Assembly: GCA_026413225.1 (NCBI GenBank)
Contig: CM048552.1
Span: forward strand, 214,916,553-214,980,552
Origin: Otis tarda
Lineage: Eukaryota > Chordata > Aves > Otidiformes > Otididae
Length of the DNA stretch: 64,000 bases
Direction of reading: 5' to 3'
Below the pieces are notes generated by a model, which worked only from the letters and a program-made list of their open reading frames with translations, was not told where the DNA came from and did not search any database. The translations under genes were made by a program, and so were the position numbers. Numbering within the stretch: the first letter of the stretch is position 1; each line of letters opens with the position of its first letter. Below are positions 12,101 to 23,471 of this stretch, one piece after another.

Positions 12101-15100
12101 GAGTACAGAAAGCCCAGCGCTGTTGCCGATTACCCGCCGTCGTTTTCGACCTCTCCCCGTCCCCTGCCGTGAGGTGTAACCCTATTTCACCGTTCCCCAT
12201 CAGCACTTCTCCCACGTCTCTTTTTAAATTCACCCTTGCAGTGCCAACGGGGGGTTCAAGTTAGTCGACACGTAGCGTGAGCCCCTCTGAGGAGCGGAGG
12301 TTTGGGAATGGTTTGGGGAAATCCTGAGCTGTAAAGGGCTTTTGCTCCTGTTTGTGGGCCTGCGAGTTCCTGATTCTGTTCAGTAACTATGTCTGCCTTT
12401 CCAATTTTTTCTTTTCTAGTGTAAAAAGTGGACAAATAAGAAATCTTGAATCTGCCAGAGTTTCTATGGTCGGTCAAGTCAAACAGTAGGTGGTTTGTTG
12501 TTTGAATTTTTTATTTTTTTTTTAAACTCTTAAAATTCTTATCTGTTTTACAATACCGTTGCTACAGAGCATAAATGCACTTGAAAGTGAAAATTTCTTC
12601 TAGCAAATACAAATTTCTTATCGTTTGATCACGGTTGACACTGGCAGCAGCACTGAATCATAATCGTGCTGCTTGGAGAAGACATGGCCAAACTTTCCCT
12701 GGGGCAAAATCCACCAAGAACCACGTTTTAAGAAGTTTAACTGCTGCTGGTTGTGTATTCCTTGGCTTGTCTGCCTTTCTGCTCACGATAAATAAGTGTT
12801 AGTCTGAGGTCTCTTCAGAAATTTTGCCTTCTGCTTATGATATCTTTCCCTTCCTTTGGGAAATTGGTAAATTATCTGTTGCGTTTTGGGGGTGATCTGA
12901 GGTGAGTTTTGGGATCAGAGCGACCTGCCTGTGCCGCTCTAGCCGTTGACATACCTGGAGCCTTTACAAATGTCTCGTACTCCGTTAAAAAAAGCTGTTG
13001 TTGATCGCTTGACCACTTCTGCCTCCTCTGAGGAACTGTTTGCATTTATTTTTGCACTGGGATATACGTGCTGCACAGGCGCTCAGTCCCGTGGCTGATC
13101 ATGGCTGTGTTTTTCATTCGCAGCTACTTTTAAACTTGGGGGGATTTTTCTCGGCCAATATCTGAGAAATTGCTGACTGCTTTAGGTTAAAAACTGCTTG
13201 GTTGGATTATTTTTTGTTTTGTTGTTTTATTTTGGCAGGCAATCAGTTTCTGGTTTTATTTTCACAGGTGCGAAGGGGCTGCCAGTCCTGAATGTCCTAA
13301 AGCCATAGTGGAGGGAATTATTGAAGAAGAGGAGGAGGAGGAAGAGGATGAGGAAGGGGGAGGCTCTGTCAACAAAAGGAAGAAAGAAGATGACACAGAG
13401 GTAGGGAATTTCCTGCTGTGTTTTCAGCTCGTGTTTGCATGAAGCTCCCTTGCAAGAGAAGTAGTCCGTAGCTATCCAAATCGTTCTGACATAAAAGGGA
13501 GCGACTCCAGCGACCAAAAACTTTTTATATTAGGACAGTTGTTCTTCTTCTTTGTCCCGTGTCGCCAATTCTGTCTCAGACTGTCACCTGAAAACGTGTG
13601 TTTGGTTTTGTTTCCTCAGATTGCTCGCAGATTTAGTGCATCTGGGCTGAAGTGGGGCTTCTGGCCTGAATGAGGAATGCCCTTTTTTGAGTCTTTGTGG
13701 TATTTCCGTTTGTTTCCAAGGCACAGTGGCATTCAAGAGGTCGTACAGGCAGTTGCAACCTGGGAATGTAAATTCCTGGAAGAAAATCTTTGTGAGCCAT
13801 TTGTGCTGGTGAAAAATAGCAAATTGAGTGCCCTGAATAGTGCGACCGTCTCTTCATCTGTAGGTGTAGCTACTGCTGGCTTGCTTGTTCCTTACTTGTG
13901 TGCTTTGGCTGTGATTTGGAGAGAAATTTAGGAGCAAGGAGGGTCATCCCCTGGAAGTGTGTAATCCGCCAGAGGGAGCCAGTATTTTTTATATATGTTT
14001 CCAAGTGGCACTCTGAGTTCATTTTATTTCAGCTGTTTTACTGATCACTAATGCCGAGCTCTCTCTCCTCCCTGCAGACAAAGAAGGAGCACTTATACAC
14101 GTGGCGAATCGAACTGGCGAAAACAGAAAAGTACTGGGATGGCTGGTTCAGGGGTTTATCTAACCTCTTCCTAAGCTGTCCGACTCCAAAACTTCTGCTT
14201 TTAGCTGGTACGTGCCTCTTCCAGTTCTCTTTACGTTCAGTGGCTCTTCATTTCAATCCCATTTGTGTGTTATAGAATAGGGTCGGCGTTTGCCTAATGC
14301 CTTGCTCTGAGACTAGCAGATCTCTTCCACCTTGACTTTTCTATATATCTTGAAATATCATAAACCAGTCCGTTTGATCGGTGCAGATCTGGAATTGGTT
14401 CAGAGCCTCTAATATCAAAACGGCGCACGATGACCATCTGTGTGTTGCTGCTGTTGGACGAGTGTTTCTCTTGTATGGTGTGAATGAAGAGCAAACAGAA
14501 CAGGTCCAAGCTGCCCTTCAGCCTCCACTACTGCGATATCGGAACTTTTCAACTGAAAATCAAATTATTGATGTTCTGGTGATGTTCTAGAGCCAACTGT
14601 AGGCCCTTTTTGTGCCCTGATAGGAAATTAAACGAAGGCAACAGGTAACAAAGATAAATACCCTTTTAGGTTGTAGGGAAGGATGCATTCTTGCATTTCT
14701 AGCTGGGATTCTTTGCTGTCGCTTTAACCTCTTGAGGTGCAGCAGTGAAAAGTCCTTGTGGGTGTCAGAGTTTATATTTTTTTTTAAGTTTTTCAAGCTA
14801 AACGGCTCCTTCAAAATGTTGAGTAAAGCCCTGCTTAGACAGCTGCATTCTCTCTGGCTTTTCTCCAAGACGTCTGTTTATTTGATTGTAGGTGTTGACA
14901 GGCTGGATAAAGATCTAACGATTGGACAGATGCAAGGTAAATATTTAATATTGTTCCTCTATCCTTACTGTAATGCTCTTTTTGTTGCTATGGGTACACG
15001 AGCGAGAATTAGCTGGAATGGCCTCTTACCAGGTGCAGTCTATATCAAAACAAAAGTGTGTTAAAGAATTAGTTGTCCCAAAGTGTTTTCTAGCTGTCTG

Positions 15101-18100
15101 TGTTGTAGGAAAGGTGGAGAAGTTCAGAAGGGAAGGGTTCAAGTAGAAGTTGTGAAGGGCTGTTGCCATGGTTTTTGTTCGGCCTGGCGTTCAGTGCTTC
15201 CAGCAATGGAGCTGCCACACTTCTCTTGGATCGGAATGATTGTGAGGGCTTCTTTCCAATCTGTTTTTTCCCTTTCTAACAACATTCCTGGTATTCCTAG
15301 CTACAACACTTGGGACCATCCAGAACTGGCTGGTCTCCTGCTTTTTCTGGCAGACATCAGACCAAGATTCAGCATCTGCATTAATGTTTTGGGTTTTGCT
15401 TCCCCCTTGCCCCGTATCGCAGCTTCATTGATTTCCAGAGCAACCAGCACTGGAAAGTGGTATTGGGTGGCAGGATAAACGTTACGTTAAGGTAGATCTG
15501 ATAATGGTTCTGACTCTGAAAGGTAGTCTCGCCTGTCTTGAGAAGCTCTAAGAAGTCCAGCTTCATTTTAATTGCTGGGAACCTGCTCTAGTTACACCTG
15601 GGGAAGATGAATTAAGCAGCTGGTTCTTGTTTTCTTTGGAAACTCCGCTGTGTGTATTCTCCAGTTTGCCCTAGACTGCTGTGCCTTCCCTGCTCCCTCT
15701 TTGCCAGTGAGATTTATTGAGATTTGTTTGTAAAGAACGTGAGATCCTTTTTAGAAGAGTTCGTAAACTCACAGTGCTTTTGAGGGTGTAGTGTCTGATG
15801 TCTCCTGTGGACGTAAGAACTGCTTGCCTAAACCGTTGCTGGTGGAAATCAAGACCGCTTAAAAAGGAGCTCCAGTGATGACTCTCTTAATCCGCAGGGA
15901 AGTTTCAGATGCAGGTTCTCCCACAGTGTGGCCATGCGGTCCATGAAGACGCTCCAGACAAGGTGAGCCCCGCTGGGATCGGAGCTAGATAATTCATGGT
16001 CTTCACAGCTGAAATGGAAAATCTTTACTATGAAGCTAAGATTATATTATGAAGCAGCATTTCTGGTACAACATCTTAACTGGGAATTCACAAAACAACT
16101 TGGATTTTTAAGCTGGCTGGAAAGCCAGCTAAGATAGGGCTTAGCTAGGTTACAGATTTAACTCTCGGGCTGGTGCTGATCTAGCTGACTCTTGCCATGC
16201 AGAGTGTGAATTTATCCTCCCTGCTTTTCCTCGTGAAGTTCTCCACTCTCCCTTGTACTAAGCTGCGGCTTTTGGGGTTGGACTGTGTTTTGCCAAGTTG
16301 GGTGGCTCATATTTTCCAAATACAAAGCAAATGTTACTGAAACAGCGTACAGACTGATAGAGCAGTGCTGCTTCTGGATCCGGCTGAAGTTAGCGTCCAG
16401 GAATGCGATGCAGCCCGTGGAGCCTGTGGTTGGAAACACATCTGGTTTTAAAGCTTAATTCTGCACTGGGTGTAGAACTCAGCCTCTCTGGGCTTCTTGA
16501 TTTATTCTTTACAGGAATAAGTTGCGTCGTGATTTCACCAGACCTCTTTTCCCTGCTAAATTTAGGCATTGTTTTAAGAATTACTGAAAGAGATGGTGAA
16601 AAAAAGTTTTGCCAGTGCTTGATTGTGTGGTGTCAGAGTCAAGGAGGAACATGTAGTGCCTTCGTTGATATAAAAGCCCGTTATACGCAGCTTTTCGTTT
16701 TAAAGGAGCAAACTTGATTCAGCAAGAGGCTCCTGGGGACACAGAGTGTTGTTGGAAATGCTGCAGGCTTTGAAAACTACTGGATTTCTTGTTATCTTCA
16801 TGTCCCTTTCAATTCTGATCTTTTTTTTTTTTTTTTTTTTTTTTTTTCCCCTCCCTCTCAGGTTGCTGAAGCTGTTGCGACCTTCCTGATCCGTCACAGG
16901 TTTACAGAGCCCATCGGTGGATTCCAGTGGTAAGGCCCTGCGGGTGCTGGAGCTGCGCAGTCCTTGAGCTCTTGCTTTTACTGCCTGTGTGTCTGGCTCT
17001 CAAGGTGGGAGGTAGCTTGGAGTTTTACCATAATGCTGAAAAACACGAAAACAAGCAGCTTCGAATCACAGCAAGTAGTGTGTTTGATTATGTGTTCTCT
17101 CTAAACTTCTTGCGTGTTAACTTGTGCTAACGAAACCTTCTTCCGCGGCAGAGGGGAACGAAGCAGATCCTCCCTAGCTGATTCCTTTGTATAGCCTGCC
17201 AGCAAGCAGAATTACAAACTTTATGGTATTTAGCTTAAATATTATTTTATTTAAGTACTCAAGGCCCTGTGTTTTGGCAACAGCTTGCAGCACGCTTCTT
17301 TGGCCGAGAAATCCTGGTGAGATGAGGCAGGTGAAGCTGTGTGCTTCACTTTGCCGACTTTCCGTACTTATCTCACGTGTTCTCGTTTCGTAATGACCCG
17401 TGAGAGGCCAGGCCTCTGCGATCAGCCACGCAGCGGTGAGAGTAGGGTGTGACTGATAAGGTTGATCTGAAAAACTCACAAAGTCTTTGTTACAATGCCA
17501 TAAAGGTAGTAACAAAACCAGTGCTTAGACATAATGCCGATCTGTTTTACCGTTCACCTGGAAGATGATCCCAAAATAAGTATGTTTCTTAAGCAGTCCT
17601 CAAAAGTCTTCCTGCTTTTAGCTAAGAATTCTTCAACAAAAGCTAGGAGCCCCAGAATGTGTGATGCTGTAGGACTGGTGACACAAAAGAGGTATTGCTG
17701 GAGAAGAGGAGGCTCCGGGGAGAGCTGAGAGCGGCTCCCAGTGCCCAAAGGGGGCTGCAGGAAAGGTGGGGAGAGACTCTTCAGCAGGGCCTGCTGGGAC
17801 AGGACGAGGGGTCATGGTTTTAAAATAGAGGGAGGCAGATTCAGATTGGATATTAGGAAGAAATTCTTTACCCTGAGGGCGGTGGAGCACTGTCCCAGGT
17901 TGCCCAGAGGGCGGTGGATGCCCCATCCCTGGAAACATTCCAGGCCAGGTTGGCCGGGGCTCTGAGCAACCTGATGTGGTTGGAGATGTCCCTGCTCCTG
18001 GCAGGGGGGTTGGGCTGGGTGGGCTTGGAAGGTTCCTTCCCACCCAAACCCTTCTGTGACTCTATGATCTCTTTCTTTTTTTTTTTTCCTCCTTTATCCA

Positions 18101-18576
18101 TGCCCTTGGGGATGAAACAGTAGAAATGCAGGACTGTGGACTGCGTATTTTAAATCCAATGAAAGGACGTGGTGTATGTTGATGAGGTTGAGAGAGGGAG
18201 AAGACTGCAGGACCGTACTGCATTGTAATGTTGAATCTCCACCATGTTTTTGGCAACCGGTGCTGTCCCTGCGAGTCTTTGAAGGCGCCTGTTGCTCCTG
18301 CTAGTGTGATTGCAGGAAAAGCAGTTTTAAAACAAGAAGCTTGGAGGCAGTGAGGTGGCTTGGTGGCCTTATTGTGTCCTTACGCCACAGACAGCAACGC
18401 GTTAAGCTCTTGTGCTTCTCACTATTGCGTAGCTTACAAGTTGTTACAATTGTTGAATACATCAGTGCTGATTTTAACTTGCATGTCAAATACCTGCAGA
18501 GAAAAATCTTGATTTTTAACACATGACCTCTCTTCCATTCTTCTTTTTCCCTCCTAGTGTCTTTCCTGCTTGTTAA
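3082..18576 (+). CDS. PPME1: Protein phosphatase methylesterase 1, exons 2-14 (5' partial)
   Basis: Serine esterase that removes the methyl group from the C-terminal leucine of the PP2A catalytic subunit and so controls PP2A holoenzyme assembly. Coding exons: 3082-3175, 5874-5966, 8471-8528, 9090-9141, 10941-11095, 11617-11707, 12420-12485, 13268-13400, 14078-14207, 14892-14936, 15898-15962, 16862-16929, 18558-18576. They join in phase to 355 codons plus TAA, matching the human protein from about residue 34 to the end. Seen: alpha/beta-hydrolase [10 protein letters not shown] oxyanion region, nucleophile elbow GHSMGG (exon 6), MIDVVEG with the expected catalytic Asp (exons 6-7), an acidic Glu-rich loop (exon 9) and CGHAVHED with the catalytic His (exon 12). 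The intron after exon 2 is AT-AC. Exon 1, with the start codon, is not in the window. Human exon count (14) agrees. Identification is very secure. Confidence 0.97.
3176..5873 (+). other. PPME1: PPME1 U12-type AT-AC intron
   Basis: Starts ATATCCTTTT, ends in AC, with branch motif TCCTTAAC at 5857-5864, about 10 nt from the 3' end. All three agree with the minor-spliceosome consensus, and only this choice restores the reading frame of exons 2 and 3. It holds an antisense CR1 copy (3713-4326). Confidence 0.93.
3713..4326 (-). mobile_element. CR1 LINE fragment, 3' end
   Basis: 5'-truncated copy inside the PPME1 AT-AC intron, with the same 3' UTR segment (AGCAGGGACATCTCCAACC) as the other copies. 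The sequence after 4326 (to about 4760) is moderately GC-rich and not recognised. Confidence 0.92.
5874..5966 (+). CDS. PPME1: PPME1 exon 3
   Basis: 31 codons starting TFRIYKSG and running through [17 protein letters not shown], the oxyanion-hole strand and loop. The acceptor is AC (gttcgtac), preceded by a TCCTTAAC branch site about 10 nt upstream, as expected of a U12 AT-AC intron. Donor is gtgagt. Confidence 0.95.
8471..8528 (+). CDS. PPME1: PPME1 exon 4
   Basis: Encodes [20 protein letters not shown]; acceptor ttgcag, donor gtaagt. Ends in phase 1. Confidence 0.95.
9090..9141 (+). CDS. PPME1: PPME1 exon 5
   Basis: Encodes [17 protein letters not shown]; acceptor ctttcag, donor gtaagg. 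Ends in phase 2. Confidence 0.95.
10941..11095 (+). CDS. PPME1: PPME1 exon 6 (nucleophile elbow)
   Basis: Encodes [18 protein letters not shown] then [18 protein letters not shown] and [11 protein letters not shown]. Ser of GHSMGG is the catalytic nucleophile. Acceptor ttggcag, donor gtaagt. Confidence 0.97.
11617..11707 (+). CDS. PPME1: PPME1 exon 7
   Basis: Encodes [18 protein letters not shown]...SLENAIEW. Acceptor ttttag, donor gtaatg. Known in this family as part of the cap that contacts PP2A. Confidence 0.95.
12420..12485 (+). CDS. PPME1: PPME1 exon 8
   Basis: Encodes [19 protein letters not shown] then VKQ. Acceptor tttctag, donor gtaggt. Confidence 0.94.
13268..13400 (+). CDS. PPME1: PPME1 exon 9 (acidic loop)
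   Basis: Encodes [18 protein letters not shown] followed by a run of Glu/Asp, a Gly patch and KRKKEDDTE. The acidic stretch is lengthened by GAG-type repeats relative to the human protein as I recall it. Acceptor ttcacag, donor gtaggg. Confidence 0.94.
14078..14207 (+). CDS. PPME1: PPME1 exon 10
   Basis: Encodes [20 protein letters not shown]...[21 protein letters not shown]. Acceptor cctgcag, donor gtacgt. Confidence 0.96.
14892..14936 (+). CDS. PPME1: PPME1 exon 11
   Basis: 45 nt micro-exon encoding [14 protein letters not shown]; acceptor attgtag, donor gtaaat. Confidence 0.94.
15898..15962 (+). CDS. PPME1: PPME1 exon 12 (catalytic His)
   Basis: Encodes [21 protein letters not shown], in which the His of CGHAVHED is the catalytic-triad histidine. 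Acceptor tccgcag, donor gtgagc. Confidence 0.96.
16862..16929 (+). CDS. PPME1: PPME1 exon 13
   Basis: Encodes [22 protein letters not shown]; the acceptor follows a T tract of about 29 nt and ctctcag. Donor gtaagg, phase 2. Confidence 0.95.
16930..18557 (+). other. PPME1: PPME1 intron 13
   Basis: Contains one sense-oriented CR1 fragment (17697-18069). Nothing else recognised. Confidence 0.6.
17697..18069 (+). mobile_element. CR1 LINE fragment, 3' end
   Basis: Sense copy in PPME1 intron 13, from gctggagaagagg to the degenerate tail ttctgtgactctatgat. Confidence 0.92.
18558..18576 (+). CDS. PPME1: PPME1 exon 14, coding end
   Basis: Completes CVFPAC and stops at TAA (18574-18576). Human ends CVFPGC. 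Acceptor ctcctag; the 3' UTR follows. Confidence 0.93.
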
Positions 18577-18611
18577 TACCCTGGTGTTCTCCAGCACTGA
18601 GTCCTCTTGTA

Positions 18612-18617
18612 AATAAA
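18612..18617 (+). other. PPME1: Possible proximal PPME1 poly(A) signal
   Basis: AATAAA 35 nt after the PPME1 stop codon. If used it would give a very short 3' UTR. A second AATAAA lies at 22111-22116. Confidence 0.5.
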
Positions 18618-21600
18618 CTGCACCAGAGGCCACTGTGATGTATCCGTATCCTTTCATCTCTCCAGTTCAGCAGCAGTGAGAAGTTGGTATGACATTCATC
18701 CCCTAAAACTAGTTCTCCAGAACGTGTAAATGCTTAGGGACTTCCTTGCTGGGAAGCAGCTTGTACTGAAGACTGTGAAAAGCTCTTCAGGCCCTTGGAA
18801 GTGGGCTCCTCTCTGCTGCCGCAAGAAAAGACCTCCTGAAATCCCAAGTAGTCGATCATCTCCATCGATTCTCAGGCTTTCTTGGACCCAACTGCAAAGT
18901 TGGCAGTCCAGATCCACCGAGGGCATTGCAGCGTAGACAAAGGCTTCAGGGTATCTCCGTGGAATCGTCTAGTTGTCTTTTGAAGTGCCCCTTAGGTTTG
19001 GTTTTTTTTTATATACACGTTTCTTTCCCGTAAAGCAGACGAGGAATCACTTCGTTGGGAGCTCGGGTTCCGTCTCGCCGATGCCGGCTGCAGGAAGAGC
19101 CTGGATGCTGCTTCCCTGGGCAAAGCTGGACAGGACTGTAAATCAAAAAGGTGAGGGAAGACCGTGAGCTGCATTTCAGAGTCTCGCAGCTTTCTTAATA
19201 CTCGTTTCAAGTTCTCGCCGAGAAAAATAGCCTGGATAACTCTGTCTGCTGCAGCCTCGTAACAGGCAGGGCGCTCTGGGCCTGCGTTCGTGGGGAAGAC
19301 CCGAGATCAGCGCCTTTTGGATGAAAAAAAAAATGCAAAAAGCACAGCAGACAGAACCCTGGAAGAGCTTGGAGTCCGTCCCGCTGGTGTTGACGCGGAG
19401 GTGTAGGGAGCTGCCGCTGCGTTGCGCTCCCCCCGGTACTGGAGGAAAGACCTTGTTTTCGCTGTCGCTTCCCAGATGGTCTCACTGCCTGCCTTCCATA
19501 TTTCCATGTCAGCGCAGTAGTTACACGGAGAGCTTTTCTTCAGGGGTCAGTTCTCCACAGACAGCTCGTCACATTGCTTTCACCTAAGAATCGCTCTTCA
19601 GCGTAAGAGCAGCCACGTTTTGGAGCAGTTTTCCTCGATATTTTGCTGGTGGATGTCTGAATTTTTTTTTTTTTTTGGCTTCGTGTCCGTAACCCGTTGA
19701 TGCTGTATGATGAAAGCAGTATTTTAACGCTGTTTTCCTGAGGCAGAGTTCCGTTGCTGGCCTGGTTTGGGAGCTGCGATTCGCTCTGTGTCCCTTCCCC
19801 GACCCGTCGGGGTGGGAAATGCCTGAATCAGAGACAAAAAAGCCTCCTTCCAGAGAGCTCTCCCCTCTCCTGGCACTTTGGCCGTCGGCGCTCAGGTGTT
19901 ACAAGAGCAAATGCCGGCTCCTGGCGCTTCCCTCCGTAAATCACCGTGTTAATTATTGCATTAATTTACTGTCACCTTGCTGTAACGTCCGCCCCTGCTT
20001 TAGTTGCTGATGGATCTTCAGTAGTTGAGATGCGAAGCAGCGCTTTCCCCAGCTGTCCCCTGAAGATTGGCAAAATTCTCGGTCCTTTCCGGCCGACTCC
20101 TGCGTTCAAATCGTTAAGAGACGGAAATAACAGCGCGTGTCCGGCGTCTCACGTCACGGGATCGTTAAGCGTGTCGTCATACTCGTGAATGAGCTCGGTA
20201 AAGTCGCGTTCCTCCGCGCTGAAGTAACTTTGGAGGATCTGGCTTCGAGTGATTCGTTGCGGTAACTCCTTGCGTTTGCCTCTCGTGTTGTCCCTTTCAT
20301 TTGCTTTTACGGTCTGTGAGATATTAAAAAAAAAAAAAAAAAGAAACAACCAAGAAAACTCCATGGAAAGCAAAAGGAAATCAGTTTTGTATTCTGTAGA
20401 AGCACCGCTGGAAAACGAATGACTGTTTCTGAATCCTGTGGGCTCCCCAGAATTCTATTTTGTTGTTAACATTTGAGAAGTGAGTGGAAAAAAATAAATA
20501 TTTCAACAGCCTGTTTCACGTGGCCTCGCTCCGTGCCAAGCTCTCAGTCCCGACTTCCGCAGAGCAGGCAGCCCTTCAGGGACTCGCGTAGCGCTGGCTT
20601 CCAAAAAAAAAAAAGGGAATGGCAGGGAGGAGGGGGAATTTCTTGCGGCTGCGTCGAGCCGCTTGTGTTTTTGAGATTGCCCTTCTGTCTGTGAAATAGG
20701 AATGCTCCTGCTGCAGTTCCCTCTCTCTTTTCGAGGAGCTGCAGGCAGAGGTGAACGGTGTTTGGGTGAGGGATGGCGCGGATCACGGCGAAATAATCGC
20801 ACGAGAGAAGAAATGTTCCCTTTGGCTCAGGAAAAACGGGGCCAGCTAGCAAATCCCCCCGGAACGACGGGCTTCTCGCGGCGTTTTTCCGGCACTGTCT
20901 GTCTCTGGGTCAAAGCAGATAAACCAGGAGGCGGCTGGCCGGGCGGAAAGGATGCCGGCTTCGCGCTGGCGCTGTTGATTATTTAGAAATCTCTCTTGCT
21001 TTTGTTCCAATTGTTGGACTGAGGAGCGGTGGAAACTTTTCCCAATGGAAAATTCCAAGGCTTGGCAGGAGCGGAATCTGCAGTTTGGGAGGCTGCTTTG
21101 TTGCAGGGCTCACTCCTTAAATTTTTCAGTTCAGACCCAGGATGGGTTTTGCCAGCTCCCGGGTTCTGCGCGCCGAACAAACCCCCGGCTGAGCTGTGGA
21201 TTCCAGGAGCGTTGCGATTCTTGGAAAAAAACCTCTTCCTCTCTTGCCAGAGCGCGTGGTTTTGCTTTGAGTACGGATCCTGCGAAAGCCAGCGCCGTCT
21301 CTCCGTGCGGGGGTTCTGAGGACGCTGTTGGGGCGATGGATGCGCGCAGCCGCGGGCGTTTGATGGTGAGGCGGTTGCCGAGTCGCCTTGCTGTAAGGAG
21401 CTCGCTTTTTCTTTTTTAGCTTTGTCTTTTTTTTTTTATTATTTTTTATTTTTTTTTTGTCCACGGTCCAGATGTGGAGCGAGCGGGAGGTGATGCCGAA
21501 GCCAATTAAAAATACCGACGCTTATTGCGGCTGGAGGTCACTGCTGTGCAACTGGGATGCCCTCTGGAAAAAAAAAAAAAAAAAAAACCCCAAAAAACCC

Positions 21601-22110
21601 CACTACAGTAGAACATGGAGTGACTCTACACTCGGCTCCCAGTCAGGAGGTGGTGGTGGGGTGATAGATCCCATTGGTGACACCAGTAGCCCAGTAAATA
21701 CCGCGCTGGGGCAGGAAGGGCCCGGGAGGAGAGATCTCCAGAGGTGCCTGGTAACTGGCCGTTCACTGGTTTGAACTGGTGCTCAACCCTCCTGAAAATC
21801 CAGACCTTAGATCTTCAGGTGCCACCCCAGAAATAGTTTATGGGTTGCCGTTTGCAGGAAAACGTTCTGACGCTCGTTTCTGAGCCCGGCGCTCTGCTCG
21901 CGTGAAACCGCCCGTTGTTGCCCAAACCGGGCCTGGCTTGGGCCTGGCTTAGGCCGAGCTTTCCCAAACCGGTGGGGTTGACCTCTCACCGTGTGCTGCT
22001 GTTTCCAAATGGCAAATGGTGTGCGTGTCGGTTTTCCGGAGCCCGTGCTGTGTCCCACGTCAGCCTGACCCTGTCCCTGTCTTGTTCCGCGTCTGTTCCT
22101 CTCGCCTCCC

Positions 22111-22116
22111 AATAAA
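22111..22116 (+). other. PPME1: Possible distal poly(A) signal of PPME1
   Basis: AATAAA followed by a G/T-containing stretch (gcgtttgtgaaaagcc), about 3.5 kb after the PPME1 stop and 1.1 kb before the convergent P4HA3 end. Assignment to PPME1 is inference. Confidence 0.4.
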
Positions 22117-23228
22117 GCGTTTGTGAAAAGCCTGCGCTGGGAGCTGCTCCTTTCCCTCCCGCTGGCGTCCCGTACCCTGAGTGCCCAGGTGGAATTTGGG
22201 GAAAACTTGCTCTGAAATTTTCCAGACTTTTCCGGTCAGGGAGGTTTCACAGAGCTCTTGTAGCACCTTCCCGCTGCTCCAGCTCCTGCTCTCCCCCGCA
22301 GAAGGGTTAATCCGGAGCCGGCTCAACTGCCCCGGAGTGAGAAATGCACATTTTTGAACCCAAAACGAGCAGGAGAGCTCTGCCTGGTGTTTCTATCCCT
22401 CTCCCTGATTTTTATCCTTTACCTTCCAGCTACCGAAGAGGCTGGAACCCCCTGTGGAGCCTCTCCATCCGGGAGGATTTTAATCTCATCCAAACGGCTG
22501 GATGGCCGCAGAGTCGGGGAATTTCGATGCGATTTGTCCTCCAGCTTTTGACCCTCGCTTCATCCGAGCTGTCCCCCGTCCCGAGCGGCCAGGGAGAGCG
22601 GCGTGTGCTCCCTGCCCGATCTCCGGGCGCTGCTGGGGAGCCCTGCTGCCTCTTCTTTGTAAATTTTTTAAATTTTTTTTATTTTTTTTTGCCTTCCAGT
22701 CACGCAGGTGCTGCGGTCGGGCTGGAGAAAGGGAGCTTGTCCGTGGGGCCTCGGGGGAACGACGCGAGCGCGAGCGTGGGCCGGCTGCGGGCCAGGGCGG
22801 CTGGAAGGCAGCGGCTGCCTGCTCTCTCCCCGAGGTTCCCTCTTACAGCAACTGCCCTGCAGAAAATAAAATTCTGGGGTGCGGAGGAGGGGGGACCGGC
22901 GCTGGTGCTGGGCCGAGAGCGGAGCGTGGGGCTGCGGGATCGGGCCCAAGACGCAGGCAGGCGCTGCGGCAGGTTTGTTTGAGTAAGGATAGCACGCGGT
23001 CTTTCCTCTGATCCTGTACGTCTGTTCCGTTCACTCTGAAGCCTACTGATGACCGTAACGGTGCCGCGTCGCTAACTGCCAGTACTTTTAGCAGAGAGAC
23101 TTTACATCTAGGGCTGGAGGCGGGGGCTTGAGGGTGCATTTAGGGTCCCGGCCGGGGATGTGGGTGGACGCAGACACCTCCACATCATCAAGGAATTTCC
23201 CCCGGACTCCACTTTTGTGTCTTTTCAC

Positions 23229-23234
23229 TTTATT
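23229..23234 (-). other. P4HA3: P4HA3 poly(A) signal
   Basis: AATAAA on the - strand, 167 nt past the stop codon. Confidence 0.75.
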
Positions 23235-23400
23235 TTCACCAAATTCAGCCACAGCTGAGCAAGTGCCACCGCCCCCACCCCTAACACCCCGCACCCCTGC
23301 CGCCCCCTGCCCTCCCTCCTCTTGCCGGCAGCCTCGGGGCCGCGCTGCGCTGGGGTGGCTGTGCCACCCACGGGTGCCACGTCCTCGAGCCCCCCGCGGC

Positions 23401-23471
23401 TCAGTCTTGGGGGTGCGCGCCGCACGGCCGCCGAAACTCCTGCCCGTGCTCGTGGATCCACTTATTCGCCA
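23401..23471 (-). CDS. P4HA3: P4HA3 exon 13, coding end
   Basis: Encodes VANKWIHEHGQEFRRPC then GAHPQD and a TGA stop at 23401-23403. Acceptor ttccag. Confidence 0.95.

Larger units (their letters stand above)
5967..16861 (+). other. PPME1: PPME1 introns 3-12
   Basis: The stretches between exons 3 and 13 contain T-rich tracts (about 6115, 6412, 10102, 10180 and 16819) and no repeat family, RNA gene or second gene that I can recognise. Open frames in them have no coding features. Confidence 0.6.
18577..23228. other. PPME1 3' UTR / convergent intergenic interval
   Basis: No recognised gene. It holds the candidate PPME1 poly(A) signals, A/T homopolymers (for example near 20325, 21430 and 21570) and an unexplained open frame on the - strand at 20152-20331, described among the findings. 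A GC-rich section from about 22.5 to 23.0 kb shows no recognisable coding potential. Confidence 0.6.

Noticed and set aside
14381-14590. 69-codon open frame in PPME1 intron 10
   Set aside because: Between two proven PPME1 exons, no acceptor or donor at its ends, no known similarity.
21590-21850. Possible mobile element after the A/C-rich run near 21570
   Set aside because: No terminal repeats, target duplication or family resemblance could be seen.
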